DNA from: Acidovorax sp. NCPPB 3576 | GTDB lineage: Bacteria; Pseudomonadota; Gammaproteobacteria; Burkholderiales; Burkholderiaceae_C | DNA length: 64,000 bases | Direction of reading: 5' to 3' | Assembly: GCF_028473605.1 (NCBI RefSeq) | Contig: NZ_CP097267.1 | Span: 3,774,501 to 3,838,500 of the forward strand | Shown: positions 28,412-37,733 of the stretch, piece by piece | Numbering within the stretch: the first letter of the stretch is position 1 | Layout: every line of letters begins with the position of its first letter | Notes under the pieces: model-generated | What the model was told of the DNA's origin: nothing | The model's database searches: none | Seen by the model: the letters and a program-made list of their open reading frames with translations, nothing else | Program-made: the position numbers and the translations under genes

Positions 28412-28560
28412 GGGGAACACTCCTGCAAACAGAGAGAGGGGGAAAGGGGAGAACAGGGAAGCGGGAGAACGGGCAGGCCGGCTACCGGGCAACGGAAAGC
28501 GGGTGAATCCTGCCATGTTTTGCCGCGCCTTGCCGGAGCGAGGCGCTACAGTCCACGCCC

Positions 28561-29487
28561 ATGACGCAACGACTCACCCCGGGCACGATCGCCCTGCTGG
28601 CCACCGCGCCGCTGCTGTGGGCCGGCAATGCGGTGGTGGGCCGGCTGGTCCACACGCTGGTGCCGCCCGTCACGCTCAACTTCATGCGCTGGGCGCTGGC
28701 ATTTCTGGTGCTGCTGCCGCTGGCGTTCCGCGTGCTGGGGCCGCAAAGCCCGCTGTGGCCGCACTGGCGGCGCTATGCGGCGCTCGGGCTGCTGGGCATC
28801 GGCTGCTACAACGCGCTGCAATACATGGCGCTGCAAACCTCCACGCCGCTGAACGTGACGCTCGTGGGCTCCAGCCTGCCGGTGTGGATGCTGACCGTGG
28901 GCGCGCTGTGCTTCGGCGCGCCGGTGCGGCGCCCGCAGTTGATCGGCGCCGTGCTGTCCATGGCCGGGGTGCTGCTGGTGCTGAGCCGCGGCGAGTGGGG
29001 ACAGTTGCTCGCGCTGCGCCTGGTGCCCGGCGATCTGTTCATGGTGCTGGCGACGATCTCCTGGGCGTTCTACAGCTGGCTGCTGTCGCGCACGCACGAA
29101 CCGGCCACGGTGCGCTCGGACTGGGCGGCGTTCCTGATGGCGCAGATGGTGTTCGGGCTGGCCTGGTCGGGCGCCTTCGCCAGCGGCGAATGGGCCCTGG
29201 GCCACACGCGCATCGAATGGGGCTGGCCGCTGGCCGCGGCGCTGGCCTTCATCGCGCTGGGGCCGGCCATCCTGGCATACCGCTGCTGGGGCGTGGGCGT
29301 GCAGCGCGCGGGGCCGGCGGTGGCTGGGTTCTTCATCAACCTCACGCCGCTCTTCGCCGCCGTGATGTCGGCGATGTTCCTGGGCGAGACGCCGCGCCCT
29401 TACCACGCGGCGGCGTTCTTGCTGATCGTGGGCGGCATCGTCGCTTCGTCCCGGACGGCCAAGGCCTCGGCAGACCCGAAGGCATGA
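28561..29487 (+). CDS. EamA/DMT-family transporter
   Basis: A 308-residue protein with ten predicted membrane helices in two EamA repeats (NFMRWALAFLVLLPLAFRVL in repeat 1; AGPAVAGFFINLTPLFAAVMS in repeat 2). Family members export amino acids or other metabolites; the substrate here is unknown. It is transcribed divergently from the oxidoreductase gene with a 149-bp gap. Confidence 0.92.
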   Translation: MTQRLTPGTIALLATAPLLWAGNAVVGRLVHTLVPPVTLNFMRWALAFLVLLPLAFRVLGPQSPLWPHWRRYAALGLLGIGCYNALQYMALQTSTPLNVTLVGSSLPVWMLTVGALCFGAPVRRPQLIGAVLSMAGVLLVLSRGEWGQLLALRLVPGDLFMVLATISWAFYSWLLSRTHEPATVRSDWAAFLMAQMVFGLAWSGAFASGEWALGHTRIEWGWPLAAALAFIALGPAILAYRCWGVGVQRAGPAVAGFFINLTPLFAAVMSAMFLGETPRPYHAAAFLLIVGGIVASSRTAKASADPKA

Positions 29488-29528
29488 AGAGCCGAAAAGG
29501 CCTCCACCGCAATCAATACTAGGGCACA

Positions 29529-29549
29529 TTGCTATTAAAAAAATAGCAA
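29529..29549. repeat. TTGCTATT hairpin element
   Basis: TTGCTATT, A5, AATAGCAA forms an 8-bp stem. It lies between the convergent EamA and GGDEF-EAL genes and could act as a terminator for the latter, since on the minus strand the loop is a T-run. Related GCTATT motifs occur at about 27247-27260 inside the Nudix gene and near 43007 upstream of urtE. Confidence 0.55.
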
Positions 29550-29612
29550 AAGAAAGATCGGCACCGTGGCCGATGCCGGGCGCGGCCGGGCCGCAATGAA
29601 TTGAGCCCCGGC

Positions 29613-32288
29613 TCAGAGCGGCCCCGGCAAGGGCGCGCTCGGCGCGGCGCTGCTGGCAAAGCGCTCCACCAGTTCCGCGACCGGCAGGGGCCGCGCGAAG
29701 AGGTAGCCCTGGTACAGGTCGCAGCCGTGCTGGGCCAGGAAATCCTTTTGCTCGGCGGTCTCCACGCCCTCCGCGATCACCTGCAGCTCCAGGTTGCGCG
29801 CCATGCCGATGATGGTCTGCACGATCACGTCGTCGGTGGGGCGCACGCCCAGGTTGCGCACGAACGACTGGTCGATCTTGAGCTGGTGCAGCGGCAGCCG
29901 CGTGAGGTAGGCGAGCGACGAGTAGCCCGTGCCGAAGTCGTCCACCGAAAACCGCACGCCCTTGGTGCGCAGCAGGTGCATCTTGGCGACCGAGTCTTCC
30001 ACGTTGTCCAGCACCAGCGATTCGGTCAGTTCCAGCTCCAGCAGGTGGGGGCGGATGCCGGTCTCCTGGATCACCTCGACCACGCCCGCCACGAAGTCGG
30101 GATGGCGGAACTGCCGCGCGCTCACGTTCACCGACACGTGCACGTTGCGCAGGCGCGCGTCGTGCTGCCACTGGGCCAGTTGCTCGCAGGCCGTGCGCAG
30201 CACCCACATGCCGATGGGCACGATCAACTCGCTCTCCTCGGCCACGGCGATGAAGTGGCCGGGGGCCACCAGGCCGCGCTCGGGGTGCTGCCAGCGCAGC
30301 AGCGCCTCGACGCCGACCATGATGCCGGGCAGCGTGAACTGCGGCTGGTAGTGCAGCACGAACTGGCCCTGCTGGATGGCCACCTGCAGATCGGCCTCCA
30401 GCTGCGCGCGCTGGGTGATGACCACCTGCATCTGCGGATCGAAAAAGCACAGGCCGTGGCCGCGCCGGGCCTTGACCTGGTACATGGCGATGTCGGCCTG
30501 CTTGAGCAACTCGGCCGCCGACTGCCGCGAGTCGCCGAACACGGTGGCGCCGATGCTGCAGTTGCTGTGGTGCGTCTGCGCCCGCAACTGGTAGGGCTTG
30601 CTGAGCGCCAGCAGGATCTTCTCGCCGATGCGCCGCGCCAGCGTGGCGGCCTCCTGCGGGTCGCGCGCCAGATCGCACAGCATGACCACGAACTCGTCGC
30701 CACCCAGCCGCGCCACGGTGTCGGTGGTGCGCACGCAGTCCTTCAAACGCACCGCCACCTGCTGCAGCAGCAGGTCGCCCACCTCGTGGCCCTGCGTGTC
30801 GTTGAGGGTCTTGAAATGGTCCAGGTCCAGGAACAAGAGCGCGCCCAGTTCCCGCGAGCGTGCGGCCGTGGCGGCGGCCTGGTTGAGCCGGTCCAGCAGC
30901 AGGCGCCGGTTGGGCAGCCCGGTGAGCAGGTCGTAGAAGGCGAGGTTCTCGATCTCGGCGCTGGCCATGCGCAGGTCGGTCACGTCGTGGTAGGAAATCA
31001 TCAGCCCGCCCTCGGGCGTGGCGCGCTCGGTGATCTGGATGAAGTGGCCGTTGGGCAGCATCTGCTCGTGCGTGCCCTCCGGGTGGCGCTGGAGCGCCAG
31101 GCGCTGCTCGACCCATTCGCGCCGCTGCCCTGCGCTGGCCTCGGGCAGGTGGTGCAGCACCGTCGCCTCCAGCAGCGAGCGGAACGGCAGGCCATCGGTC
31201 ATCACGCCGCGCAGCCAGGGAAAGATGTCTTCGAAGCGGCGGTTCCACTGCAGCACCTCCAGATCGCGGCCCAGCAGCACGAAGCCGGTCACCATGGAGC
31301 CGAGCGCCTGGTCAAGCGTGGCCTTGGAACTGGCCAGCGCCATGCGAGCGCGGTTCATGCGCGTGAGGTAGGCGATGGTGAACAGGCCCGCGGCGGCCAC
31401 GGTCACGGCGAAGAACACCGCCACGATCAGAATGGCCGTGCGCTCGCTGCGCCAGGACGACAGCGCCGCCGCTTCGGGCAGGCTGGCCGATATCCAGAAA
31501 TCCGGGTACAGGATGGGCCGGGCCACCACCAGCGACGACACGCCGGTGATGCGGGCGGCACGGCCCCAGTCGCTGATGGCCACGCCGGCCTCGCTCAGCG
31601 GGTGCACCCGCGCCCGGTGGCGCGCGTCGCCCCGGCCAGAGAACCCCAGCAGCATCTGTCCCTGGCCGCGCTCCAGGGTGATCTCCAGCCCCGAGATGTC
31701 CACCGCCTGCGTGAGCACCGACACCAGCATGCTGGTGGGCACCTGCGCCACGGCGACCAGCCGTTCGCCGCCCACCGAGCGCACGTGGCGGGCCACGTAC
31801 AGCACGCGCTCGGAACTGGCGAAGCTCACCGTCGGCACGCTGATCGCCAGCGTGGGCACGGGCTGGCCCATGACCTCTTCGAAAAAGCCCGAGGGCAACT
31901 CCATCCCCACGCGGGCGCCGGCTGCGTCCGACGAGGCCACCACCTTGCGCTGCCCGTCCAGCAGCGCCACGTAGCGCACCATGAGGTTCTGGCGCGCGGC
32001 GGTGCGCAGCAACTGGCTCACCGCGCCTGGATCGCCGGATTCGTGCATCTGCTGGCGCAAGGCCATCAGGTCGGCGGTGCTGGCCAGCAGCACATCCAGG
32101 CCGAGCAGCGCCCGGTTGACCGCGGCCTCGGCCCCGGTGGTGAAGCGCGTGACCTGCGCCTCGCTCTCCGCCAATGCGGACTGCCGCGTGCTCCACACGA
32201 GCCAACCGGCCGATCCCGCCAACGCCAGCAAAAAGATCGCGACGACGCCGCCGACGGCGATCCGGATGCGCCTGGAGAGCGACGGCAT
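29613..32288 (-). CDS. GGDEF-EAL cyclic-di-GMP signalling protein with periplasmic sensor and PAS domain
   Basis: An 891-residue inner-membrane protein. It has a membrane helix at ~10-32, a ~250-residue periplasmic sensor region, a second helix at ~284-308, a PAS-like region at ~325-440, a GGDEF domain and an EAL domain. The GGDEF motif (529-533) is intact and preceded by an RxxD inhibitory site (R520-D523). EAL (661-663) and DDFGTGYSSL (783-792) are intact, so both synthesis and hydrolysis of cyclic di-GMP are plausible. The start ATG overlaps the stop of the upstream binding-protein gene (ATGA), which argues that the binding protein feeds the sensor. The open frame continues upstream to 33500, but that part is a shadow of the binding-protein gene. 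Confidence 0.93.
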   Translation of the reverse strand: MPSLSRRIRIAVGGVVAIFLLALAGSAGWLVWSTRQSALAESEAQVTRFTTGAEAAVNRALLGLDVLLASTADLMALRQQMHESGDPGAVSQLLRTAARQNLMVRYVALLDGQRKVVASSDAAGARVGMELPSGFFEEVMGQPVPTLAISVPTVSFASSERVLYVARHVRSVGGERLVAVAQVPTSMLVSVLTQAVDISGLEITLERGQGQMLLGFSGRGDARHRARVHPLSEAGVAISDWGRAARITGVSSLVVARPILYPDFWISASLPEAAALSSWRSERTAILIVAVFFAVTVAAAGLFTIAYLTRMNRARMALASSKATLDQALGSMVTGFVLLGRDLEVLQWNRRFEDIFPWLRGVMTDGLPFRSLLEATVLHHLPEASAGQRREWVEQRLALQRHPEGTHEQMLPNGHFIQITERATPEGGLMISYHDVTDLRMASAEIENLAFYDLLTGLPNRRLLLDRLNQAAATAARSRELGALLFLDLDHFKTLNDTQGHEVGDLLLQQVAVRLKDCVRTTDTVARLGGDEFVVMLCDLARDPQEAATLARRIGEKILLALSKPYQLRAQTHHSNCSIGATVFGDSRQSAAELLKQADIAMYQVKARRGHGLCFFDPQMQVVITQRAQLEADLQVAIQQGQFVLHYQPQFTLPGIMVGVEALLRWQHPERGLVAPGHFIAVAEESELIVPIGMWVLRTACEQLAQWQHDARLRNVHVSVNVSARQFRHPDFVAGVVEVIQETGIRPHLLELELTESLVLDNVEDSVAKMHLLRTKGVRFSVDDFGTGYSSLAYLTRLPLHQLKIDQSFVRNLGVRPTDDVIVQTIIGMARNLELQVIAEGVETAEQKDFLAQHGCDLYQGYLFARPLPVAELVERFASSAAPSAPLPGPL

Positions 32289-33412
32289 CACGGGGTCCGG
32301 GGGGCGGCGATGCCGCGCGCGGGGCCGACCGTGCGGTTCCAGAGATCGACGCAGACCGGGCCGCAGCGGCGCTGCCAGTTCGCCAGCACGGTGGTGCGCA
32401 GGATCTCGACGCGGCGCGCATCGTCGGCGGCCGACACGGGCACCACCACCATGGCACCCTTGGCGCCCTTCACGCAGGTGGGCCGGCCCGTGTTGCAGGC
32501 CAGGCCCTCGGTCGTCTCGCGCTCGGCATCGGCCCAGATGGCGGCCTCCAGCCGGGGCACCTCGCGCTGCAGCAGGGTGCGCAGGTCGGCGGGCAGCGAG
32601 TTCCACACATCGCGGTTGGCTCCGAAGATCGACAGGCCCCAGGTGAGCGGCATGGGATAGACGTACTGGGTGACCTCGTACAGGCCCATGGTGTTGCCCG
32701 ACATGGTGCCGGTCACGGCGCATTCGCTGTCGCCGGCCTTGAGGCTGGCCACCATCTGGCCGAAGCCCGTATGCACCGGGATACCGCCCACCGCGCTGAT
32801 GAAATCCGCCTGCGAGGCCGAGGCCACGCGGATGCGCCGGCCGGACAGATCGGCCAGGCCCGTCATGGCGTTCTTGCAAAAGACCACCTGGGCGGGATAG
32901 ACGTAGATGGCCAGCAGCTCCATGTTGCGCTCCTGGCGCAGCGCGTTCTGCAGGTAGGGGCGGAAGGCCGCCACCGTGGTGCGCAGGCTGGCCATGTCGG
33001 GGCTCAGGCCCGGCAGGTCGGGGGCGGTGTATTGCGGGTACTGCGCCGTGAGCGAACTCATCAGCACGGTGCCGAAGGGCACCACGCCCAGCTCGACCAG
33101 CCGCAGCATCTCCATGCCCGGCACGCCCGCGCGGTCGAACGGCACGATGGTGGAGGAAAACCGCCCGTTGCTCAGCCGGGCCAGCTCTTGCGTCCAGAAC
33201 GGCGCCTCGCGCTGGGTGTATTGCGACAGCGCCCCCAGGCTGCCGACCACGCGCAGCATGAAGGGGGCGGGCACGGGGGCGAGAACGGCTGCGGTCCCCG
33301 GCCCTGCGGCGTTGCTGGCGGGAGGGCTCTGGGCGTGCCCCGCCAGCGGAACGCAGCAGAGCCAGGCCCATGCCAGTCGGCACAGTGCGCGGGTCAGGAA
33401 ATGGTGTTGCAT
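32288..33412 (-). CDS. TRAP/DctP-like periplasmic binding protein, orphan (probable sensor component)
   Basis: A 374-residue secreted protein with a signal peptide (cut near AGHAQ) and a DctP-type fold. DLSGRRIRVASASQADFISAVGG corresponds to the LKGLKIRV region with the ligand Arg, and FGQMVASLKAGDSECAVTGTM to the GALQQGTIDG region. No TRAP permease gene is nearby. It carries extra Cys residues (CKNAM, ECAVTG, CNTG, CVKG, CGPVC), unusual for the family. Coupled translation with the GGDEF-EAL gene suggests it reports a ligand to that protein rather than feeding a transporter. Confidence 0.82.
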   Translation of the reverse strand: MQHHFLTRALCRLAWAWLCCVPLAGHAQSPPASNAAGPGTAAVLAPVPAPFMLRVVGSLGALSQYTQREAPFWTQELARLSNGRFSSTIVPFDRAGVPGMEMLRLVELGVVPFGTVLMSSLTAQYPQYTAPDLPGLSPDMASLRTTVAAFRPYLQNALRQERNMELLAIYVYPAQVVFCKNAMTGLADLSGRRIRVASASQADFISAVGGIPVHTGFGQMVASLKAGDSECAVTGTMSGNTMGLYEVTQYVYPMPLTWGLSIFGANRDVWNSLPADLRTLLQREVPRLEAAIWADAERETTEGLACNTGRPTCVKGAKGAMVVVPVSAADDARRVEILRTTVLANWQRRCGPVCVDLWNRTVGPARGIAAPRTP

Positions 33413-33471
33413 GAAGGAACGCCGTAGTTCTTTTTACCGTGTCGCCGCCAGGGATTTCTCCATCCCCGGCT

Positions 33472-33500
33472 TTTGTACCATCTTGCTGCGATTTGACCAA
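33472..33500 (-). promoter_or_regulatory. Possible sigma-70 promoter of the binding protein / GGDEF-EAL pair
   Basis: Minus strand TTGGTC (33500-33495), 17 bases, TACAAA (33477-33472). The spacing is ideal but the hexamers match consensus only 3/6 and 4/6. It lies 60-88 bp before the start codon. Confidence 0.3.
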
Positions 33501-33590
33501 TGGGGCCGCATCCCAGTAACGCCCCGCTTAAACAACACCCGCACCGCCCACGGGGCGCACCGCTGCGCACCGGCCTTGCGCCCGCCCCGC

Positions 33591-34562
33591 TCAGACCCAG
33601 CCCGCCCGCCGGAAGCGGTAATAGAGATACCCGCACACGCTCAGGATCAGCACCAGCGCGGCCGGGTAGCCGTAGGCCCATTTCAGCTCGGGCATGCCCT
33701 CGAAATTCATGCCCCAGATGCCTGCGAACGCGGTGCAGACCGCGAAGATGCTGGCCCAGGCCGCCAGGCGCTTGGTGATCTCGTTCTCTTCGATCGTCAC
33801 CATGGACAGGTTCACCTGGATGGCCGTGCCGATGGTGTCGCGCATGGCATCGATCGAGCCGTTGATGCGGCTCAGGTGGTCGAGCACGTCCCGGAAATAA
33901 TCCTGCGACCCCATGCACACCTGGGGCACGCGCCCGCCGTGCAGCTTGCCCACGCCCTCCATCAGCGGCGCGACCGCGCGCTTGAGCACCATGGCGCGGC
34001 GCTTGAGTTCATAAAGGCGCTGGATGTTGTTGTGCGGCGCGCCCTTGGTGAAGATCTGCTGCTCGATCTGCTCCAGTTCCACCTCCAGCGCGTCGATCAC
34101 CGGAAAGTAGCGGTCCACCACGGCGTCCAGCAAGGCATACAGCACGAAGCCCGAGCCGGTGCGCAGCAGCTCGGGCTGGCGTTCGCAGCGCTCGCGCACG
34201 CCCAGGAAGCCGAGCTTGCTGCGGTTGCGCACCGACAGCACATAGTTGGCGCCCACGAAGACATCGACCTCGCCCACGTTGATGCCGCCCTGCTCCGCGT
34301 CGGGCTCGATCAGGTGCAGAACGGCAAAAAGCGAGTTGCCGTATTCCTCGATCTTGGGGCGCTGGTGGCCGTGCTGGGCGTCCTCGACGGCGAGTTCGTG
34401 CAGGCCGAACTCCTGTTGCATCTCCTGGAGCTCCTGGGGCGTGGCATCGGCCAGCGCCACCCAGACGAAGCAGCCCGGCAGGGAGACGTAATCGCTGATG
34501 TGGTCAACCGAGATATCGGCCAGCTTGGCACCGTTTTGGTAGGCAACGCAATTGATCAGCAT
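33591..34562 (-). CDS. corA: CorA-family magnesium/cobalt transporter
   Basis: A 323-residue protein with a large soluble N-terminal funnel domain and two C-terminal membrane helices. The selectivity signature GMN is present in FAGIWGMNFEGMPEL between the helices. The charged end RFRRAGWV is typical of the cytoplasmic C-terminus. CorA pentamers admit Mg2+ (and Co2+/Ni2+). The ATG at 34562 (MLINCVAYQNG) is preferred to a TTG nine bases upstream. Confidence 0.95.
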   Translation of the reverse strand: MLINCVAYQNGAKLADISVDHISDYVSLPGCFVWVALADATPQELQEMQQEFGLHELAVEDAQHGHQRPKIEEYGNSLFAVLHLIEPDAEQGGINVGEVDVFVGANYVLSVRNRSKLGFLGVRERCERQPELLRTGSGFVLYALLDAVVDRYFPVIDALEVELEQIEQQIFTKGAPHNNIQRLYELKRRAMVLKRAVAPLMEGVGKLHGGRVPQVCMGSQDYFRDVLDHLSRINGSIDAMRDTIGTAIQVNLSMVTIEENEITKRLAAWASIFAVCTAFAGIWGMNFEGMPELKWAYGYPAALVLILSVCGYLYYRFRRAGWV

Positions 34563-34613
34563 GGAAGGCAATTCAGGTCGGCGGCAACGGCCTGGATCTT
34601 GCCACGCCTGGGA

Positions 34614-35423
34614 CTACGTTTCGGCGTTCCCGAGGTCCCGCGGAGGCAACGGCAGAAAGGCCTGCAGCCGCGCGTCGTAATCCCAGCGCGTGAGCCGGTG
34701 GTGCGCGGGCAGCACCCGAGAACCGGGCAGCGCAGGGGAAGGCTGCTCCAGCGTGACGAGGCTGTTGGGCGCATGCGCGCGCAGGCGGACCGACACGGCC
34801 GTGCCGGCCCGGGCCGCCCACAGCCCGGGCAGCACCTCGGCCAGGCCGGGCTCGTGCGCATGGCCGGACAGCAGCAGCTGCGCGCCCGCCTCCCGCCAGC
34901 GGGCGAGGGCCTCGCCCGCGCGGTGGGGCCGGTGCTCGGTGTCGCTGGTGGGGTGCACCACCAGCGGGTGGTGCGTGACCACGATGCGCCAGCGGTCGCG
35001 CGGGGCCGATGCCAGGCGCTGCGCCACCGCGTCGATCTGGGCATGCGACAGGCTGCCGCGCTCGTGGCGCCAGGGGCGCGTGGTGTTCACGCCCACGGCG
35101 AGAAAGCCCTCCACGTCGCACACGGGCTCCAGGTCGCGTCCCCACCAGCGCTCGTAGCGGCGGTAGGCCCGGCCGAGCCGCTCCCACCAGGCGAACAGCG
35201 GAACGTCGTGGTTGCCGGGCATGACCAGCCGATGCGGCACGCCCAGTCCGGTGATGAATTCATGCGCCTGCGCGAATTGCTCGGCCGTCGCGCGCTGGGT
35301 GAGGTCGCCCGAGACCACCAGCAGCGACACGTCCAGCGTCTTGACCAGCCGGGCCACCGCCGCGCAGACACGCGGGTCGTGCGCACCGAAGTGCAGGTCC
35401 GACAGGTGCATGAGAACGCTCAT
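34614..35423 (-). CDS. Metallophosphoesterase, calcineurin-like
   Basis: A 269-residue cytoplasmic phosphoesterase with all metal motifs: SDLHFG near the N-terminus, GDLTQ, GNHDV, THHPLV and GHAHE. Such proteins hydrolyse phosphomonoesters or diesters; the substrate is unknown. It lies 23 bp from the downstream lipid-kinase-like stop and in the same direction as that gene and corA, so the three may be co-transcribed. It is only distantly similar to the phosphoesterase at 16723-17565. Confidence 0.9.
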   Translation of the reverse strand: MSVLMHLSDLHFGAHDPRVCAAVARLVKTLDVSLLVVSGDLTQRATAEQFAQAHEFITGLGVPHRLVMPGNHDVPLFAWWERLGRAYRRYERWWGRDLEPVCDVEGFLAVGVNTTRPWRHERGSLSHAQIDAVAQRLASAPRDRWRIVVTHHPLVVHPTSDTEHRPHRAGEALARWREAGAQLLLSGHAHEPGLAEVLPGLWAARAGTAVSVRLRAHAPNSLVTLEQPSPALPGSRVLPAHHRLTRWDYDARLQAFLPLPPRDLGNAET

Positions 35424-35446
35424 GGGCAGCCCTCGGGGCGGGCGGC

Positions 35447-36535
35447 TCAGCCGGCCGCCAGGCCGGGCACGGCCGCCGGGGCGCCCTGCGGGACGGCGGC
35501 CACCGGATCAGCGGCCACCGGCACGGCGCCCTCGGCTGCGGGATCGTCGTCGCGCACCGTGGCGGTGGGGGCCACCAGCCACAGCGGGCGCTCTTCCACC
35601 CGAAAGCGCAGCGGCGGCGCCATCCATTCGCGCTCGCCGTCGAAGGCCACCTTCACGCGGTGCGGTCGCCAGGTGGGCTCCACCACCATCTCGGCGCAGG
35701 CCAGGCTGATGACGGCCTCGTCGCGCGCGAGCTGGCCCACGGCGGCATTCCACACCGTGCGCGCGGTGGCGGCACGGCTTTGGGGCTTGAGCAGCAGCAC
35801 GGCCAGGCGGTCGCCGTCGGCCACGTCCTGGGCCTGGGGAATGCCCAGTCGCTCCAGTTGCAGGGGGTTGTTGCCCACGAACAGCGTGGAGGCGAAGAAC
35901 TCTTCGCGCGTGGGGTCGGCCACCCGGTGCTGGCGCAGCGCCACGCGCCAGCGCCGCGCCGAGGCCGGCCGGAAAAAGCTCCACACCGCCGACACGATGG
36001 CCACCCAGCGCGAGCGTCCGAAGCGGCGCGAAGCCATCTCGCGCTGCTCCAGCAGGCGCGGGTACAGCCCCACGCTGGCATTGACGAGGAACATGCGCTC
36101 GTTGACGAAACCCACGCTCACCGGACGCGCATCGCCCGAATCCATGGCGGCGAAGATGTCGTTGGCCGCCTGCTCCGGATCGAGCGACAGGCTTTGCTCG
36201 CGCGCGAAATAGTTGAAGGTGCCGACCGGGATCACACCCATGCGCACCTGGTGCTTCCAGGCGGCGGTGGCCACCGCGTTGATGGTGCCGTCTCCACCCG
36301 CCGCCGCCACCAGGCCCCCATCGGCCTTCGCGGCAAGGGCGGCCTCTTCGGCGGCCTGCACGATGCCGGCCCGCTGTGCCGGCACATGCCACTGCACGGC
36401 GTTGCTCTGCAAGGGCGCCAGCCCCTCCAGCCTGGCTCGCAGTTGCCCATGGTCGGCGCCGGGCCGGTGGGGCACCACCAGATGGATCGGGCCACGGCCT
36501 CGGGGCATGGACGCTGGCAGGTCGTTGGATGGCAT
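35447..36535 (-). CDS. Diacylglycerol kinase family (DAGK-like) lipid kinase
   Basis: A 362-residue protein of the DgkB/YegS/sphingosine-kinase-like family. The catalytic loop AAAGGDGTINAVATAAW carries the GGDGT motif, and GVIPVGTFNYFARE is the matching substrate segment (usually GTGNDFAR). It phosphorylates a lipid such as diacylglycerol at the inner membrane. The C-terminal ~50 residues are Ala/Pro-rich. The ATG at 36535 (MPSNDLPASM) is chosen; the frame runs on to 36640 without a family-like N-terminus. Confidence 0.88.
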   Translation of the reverse strand: MPSNDLPASMPRGRGPIHLVVPHRPGADHGQLRARLEGLAPLQSNAVQWHVPAQRAGIVQAAEEAALAAKADGGLVAAAGGDGTINAVATAAWKHQVRMGVIPVGTFNYFAREQSLSLDPEQAANDIFAAMDSGDARPVSVGFVNERMFLVNASVGLYPRLLEQREMASRRFGRSRWVAIVSAVWSFFRPASARRWRVALRQHRVADPTREEFFASTLFVGNNPLQLERLGIPQAQDVADGDRLAVLLLKPQSRAATARTVWNAAVGQLARDEAVISLACAEMVVEPTWRPHRVKVAFDGEREWMAPPLRFRVEERPLWLVAPTATVRDDDPAAEGAVPVAADPVAAVPQGAPAAVPGLAAG

Positions 36536-36881
36536 GTTGAGAGGGCTTTCGAGGGGTCGGGCTCGGGGTCGGCGCCCGCACGGCGGGACGCCCGATTCTG
36601 CACAGGCCCCAAGCCCGGATGCATCGGCAGGCAGGCGCACCCCTTGTCAGCCATGGCCGACAGGGCCCTGGCCGCTTCGGGCTTGCCCCGGCGCCCTGCC
36701 GCAAACCCCGACGAATTGCCGGGAAATGGAGTGGCCTGCCGAGCAGCTCCCTGCCACCATTGCCGCCCTGAACCACTCCCCTAGCCGCGCGATCCATGCC
36801 ACAGCCCCGCCGCCGTCACCGCCCTGCCCGCCTTGCGGCAACCTGCCCCGTCACCCGGCCCGCCTCGCAGCAGGCCCACGC
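36536..36881. other. 346-bp intergenic region between divergent lipid-enzyme genes
   Basis: The stretch separates the DAGK-like gene (minus) from the PAP2 gene (plus). It is GC-rich and holds several short inverted G/C runs, but I see no convincing promoter hexamers, PIP box, terminator or small ORF with a ribosome-binding site. The PAP2 frame is open through it, so a longer PAP2 start is formally possible. Confidence 0.5.
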
Positions 36882-37727
36882 ATGATGGACGCACAAGCCA
36901 TGGCCCTGTGGGCTGGATCGCACCCGTTGACCGTCTGGGCCTGGGGCCTTGCCATCGCCTGGGTGGCCGCCGGTGCGGCCTGGGCCGCCAATGGGCCGCT
37001 GCGCACGCACGGTGCCCGCTGGGCCGCGCCCTGGGGCCGGCACTGGAGTGCCCCGCGCTACGCCAGCGCGCGGCTGCTGGCCACCCTGTGCGTGGCCGCC
37101 TTGCTGCTGCTGGCCTGCGCGCAGGCGCTGGCGGCCATCGCCGAGGAATGGGCCGCACCCACCGCCTGGGCACTGTTCGACGACACCCTGGCCGCCACCC
37201 TGCGCGCCACCGCCAGCGTGGCCACCCTCACCTTGTTCGCGAACCTGACCCACGCTGGCGACACCGCCGTGCTGACCGTGCTGACCGTGGCCGTGGCCGC
37301 AGCCCTGTGGCTGCGCCGGCACCGCCTGCTGGCCCTGGGCTGGACGGCGGCGCTGGCCGGCAACGGCCTGCTCACGCGCGGCTTCAAGCACACCTTCGAA
37401 CGCGTGCGGCCGGTGCACACGCACGAGATCGCCGTGGCCGATGGATTCAGCTTTCCGAGCGGGCACAGCAGCAGCTCGCTCGTGGCCTACGGCATGCTGG
37501 CCTATCTGGTCCTGCGCCTGCTGCCCGCGCGCTGGCACCTGCCCGCCGTGTTGCTGGCGGTGGCCACCGTGTTCACCGTGGGCTGGAGCCGCGTGGTGCT
37601 GCAGGTGCACTTTGCCAGCGACGTGCTCGCCGGCTGGCTCACTGGCGGGGCGTGGCTCGTGTGCTGCGTGATGGTGATGTCGGGCATCGGCCACTGGCGG
37701 CGATCCCGCGCCACGCCCGTGGCTTGA
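36882..37727 (+). CDS. PAP2-family phosphatase
   Basis: A 281-residue inner-membrane protein with about six helices. All three acid-phosphatase motifs are present: KHTFERVRP (KX6RP), PSGHSSSS (PSGH) and SRVVLQVHFASD (SRX5HX3D). Such enzymes dephosphorylate phosphatidic acid, phosphatidylglycerophosphate or undecaprenyl diphosphate on the periplasmic side. It is divergent from a lipid kinase, so the two may act in opposite directions on the same lipid pool (inference). The first of two adjacent ATGs (36882) is used. Confidence 0.9.
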   Translation: MMDAQAMALWAGSHPLTVWAWGLAIAWVAAGAAWAANGPLRTHGARWAAPWGRHWSAPRYASARLLATLCVAALLLLACAQALAAIAEEWAAPTAWALFDDTLAATLRATASVATLTLFANLTHAGDTAVLTVLTVAVAAALWLRRHRLLALGWTAALAGNGLLTRGFKHTFERVRPVHTHEIAVADGFSFPSGHSSSSLVAYGMLAYLVLRLLPARWHLPAVLLAVATVFTVGWSRVVLQVHFASDVLAGWLTGGAWLVCCVMVMSGIGHWRRSRATPVA

Positions 37728-37733
37728 GGGGCG

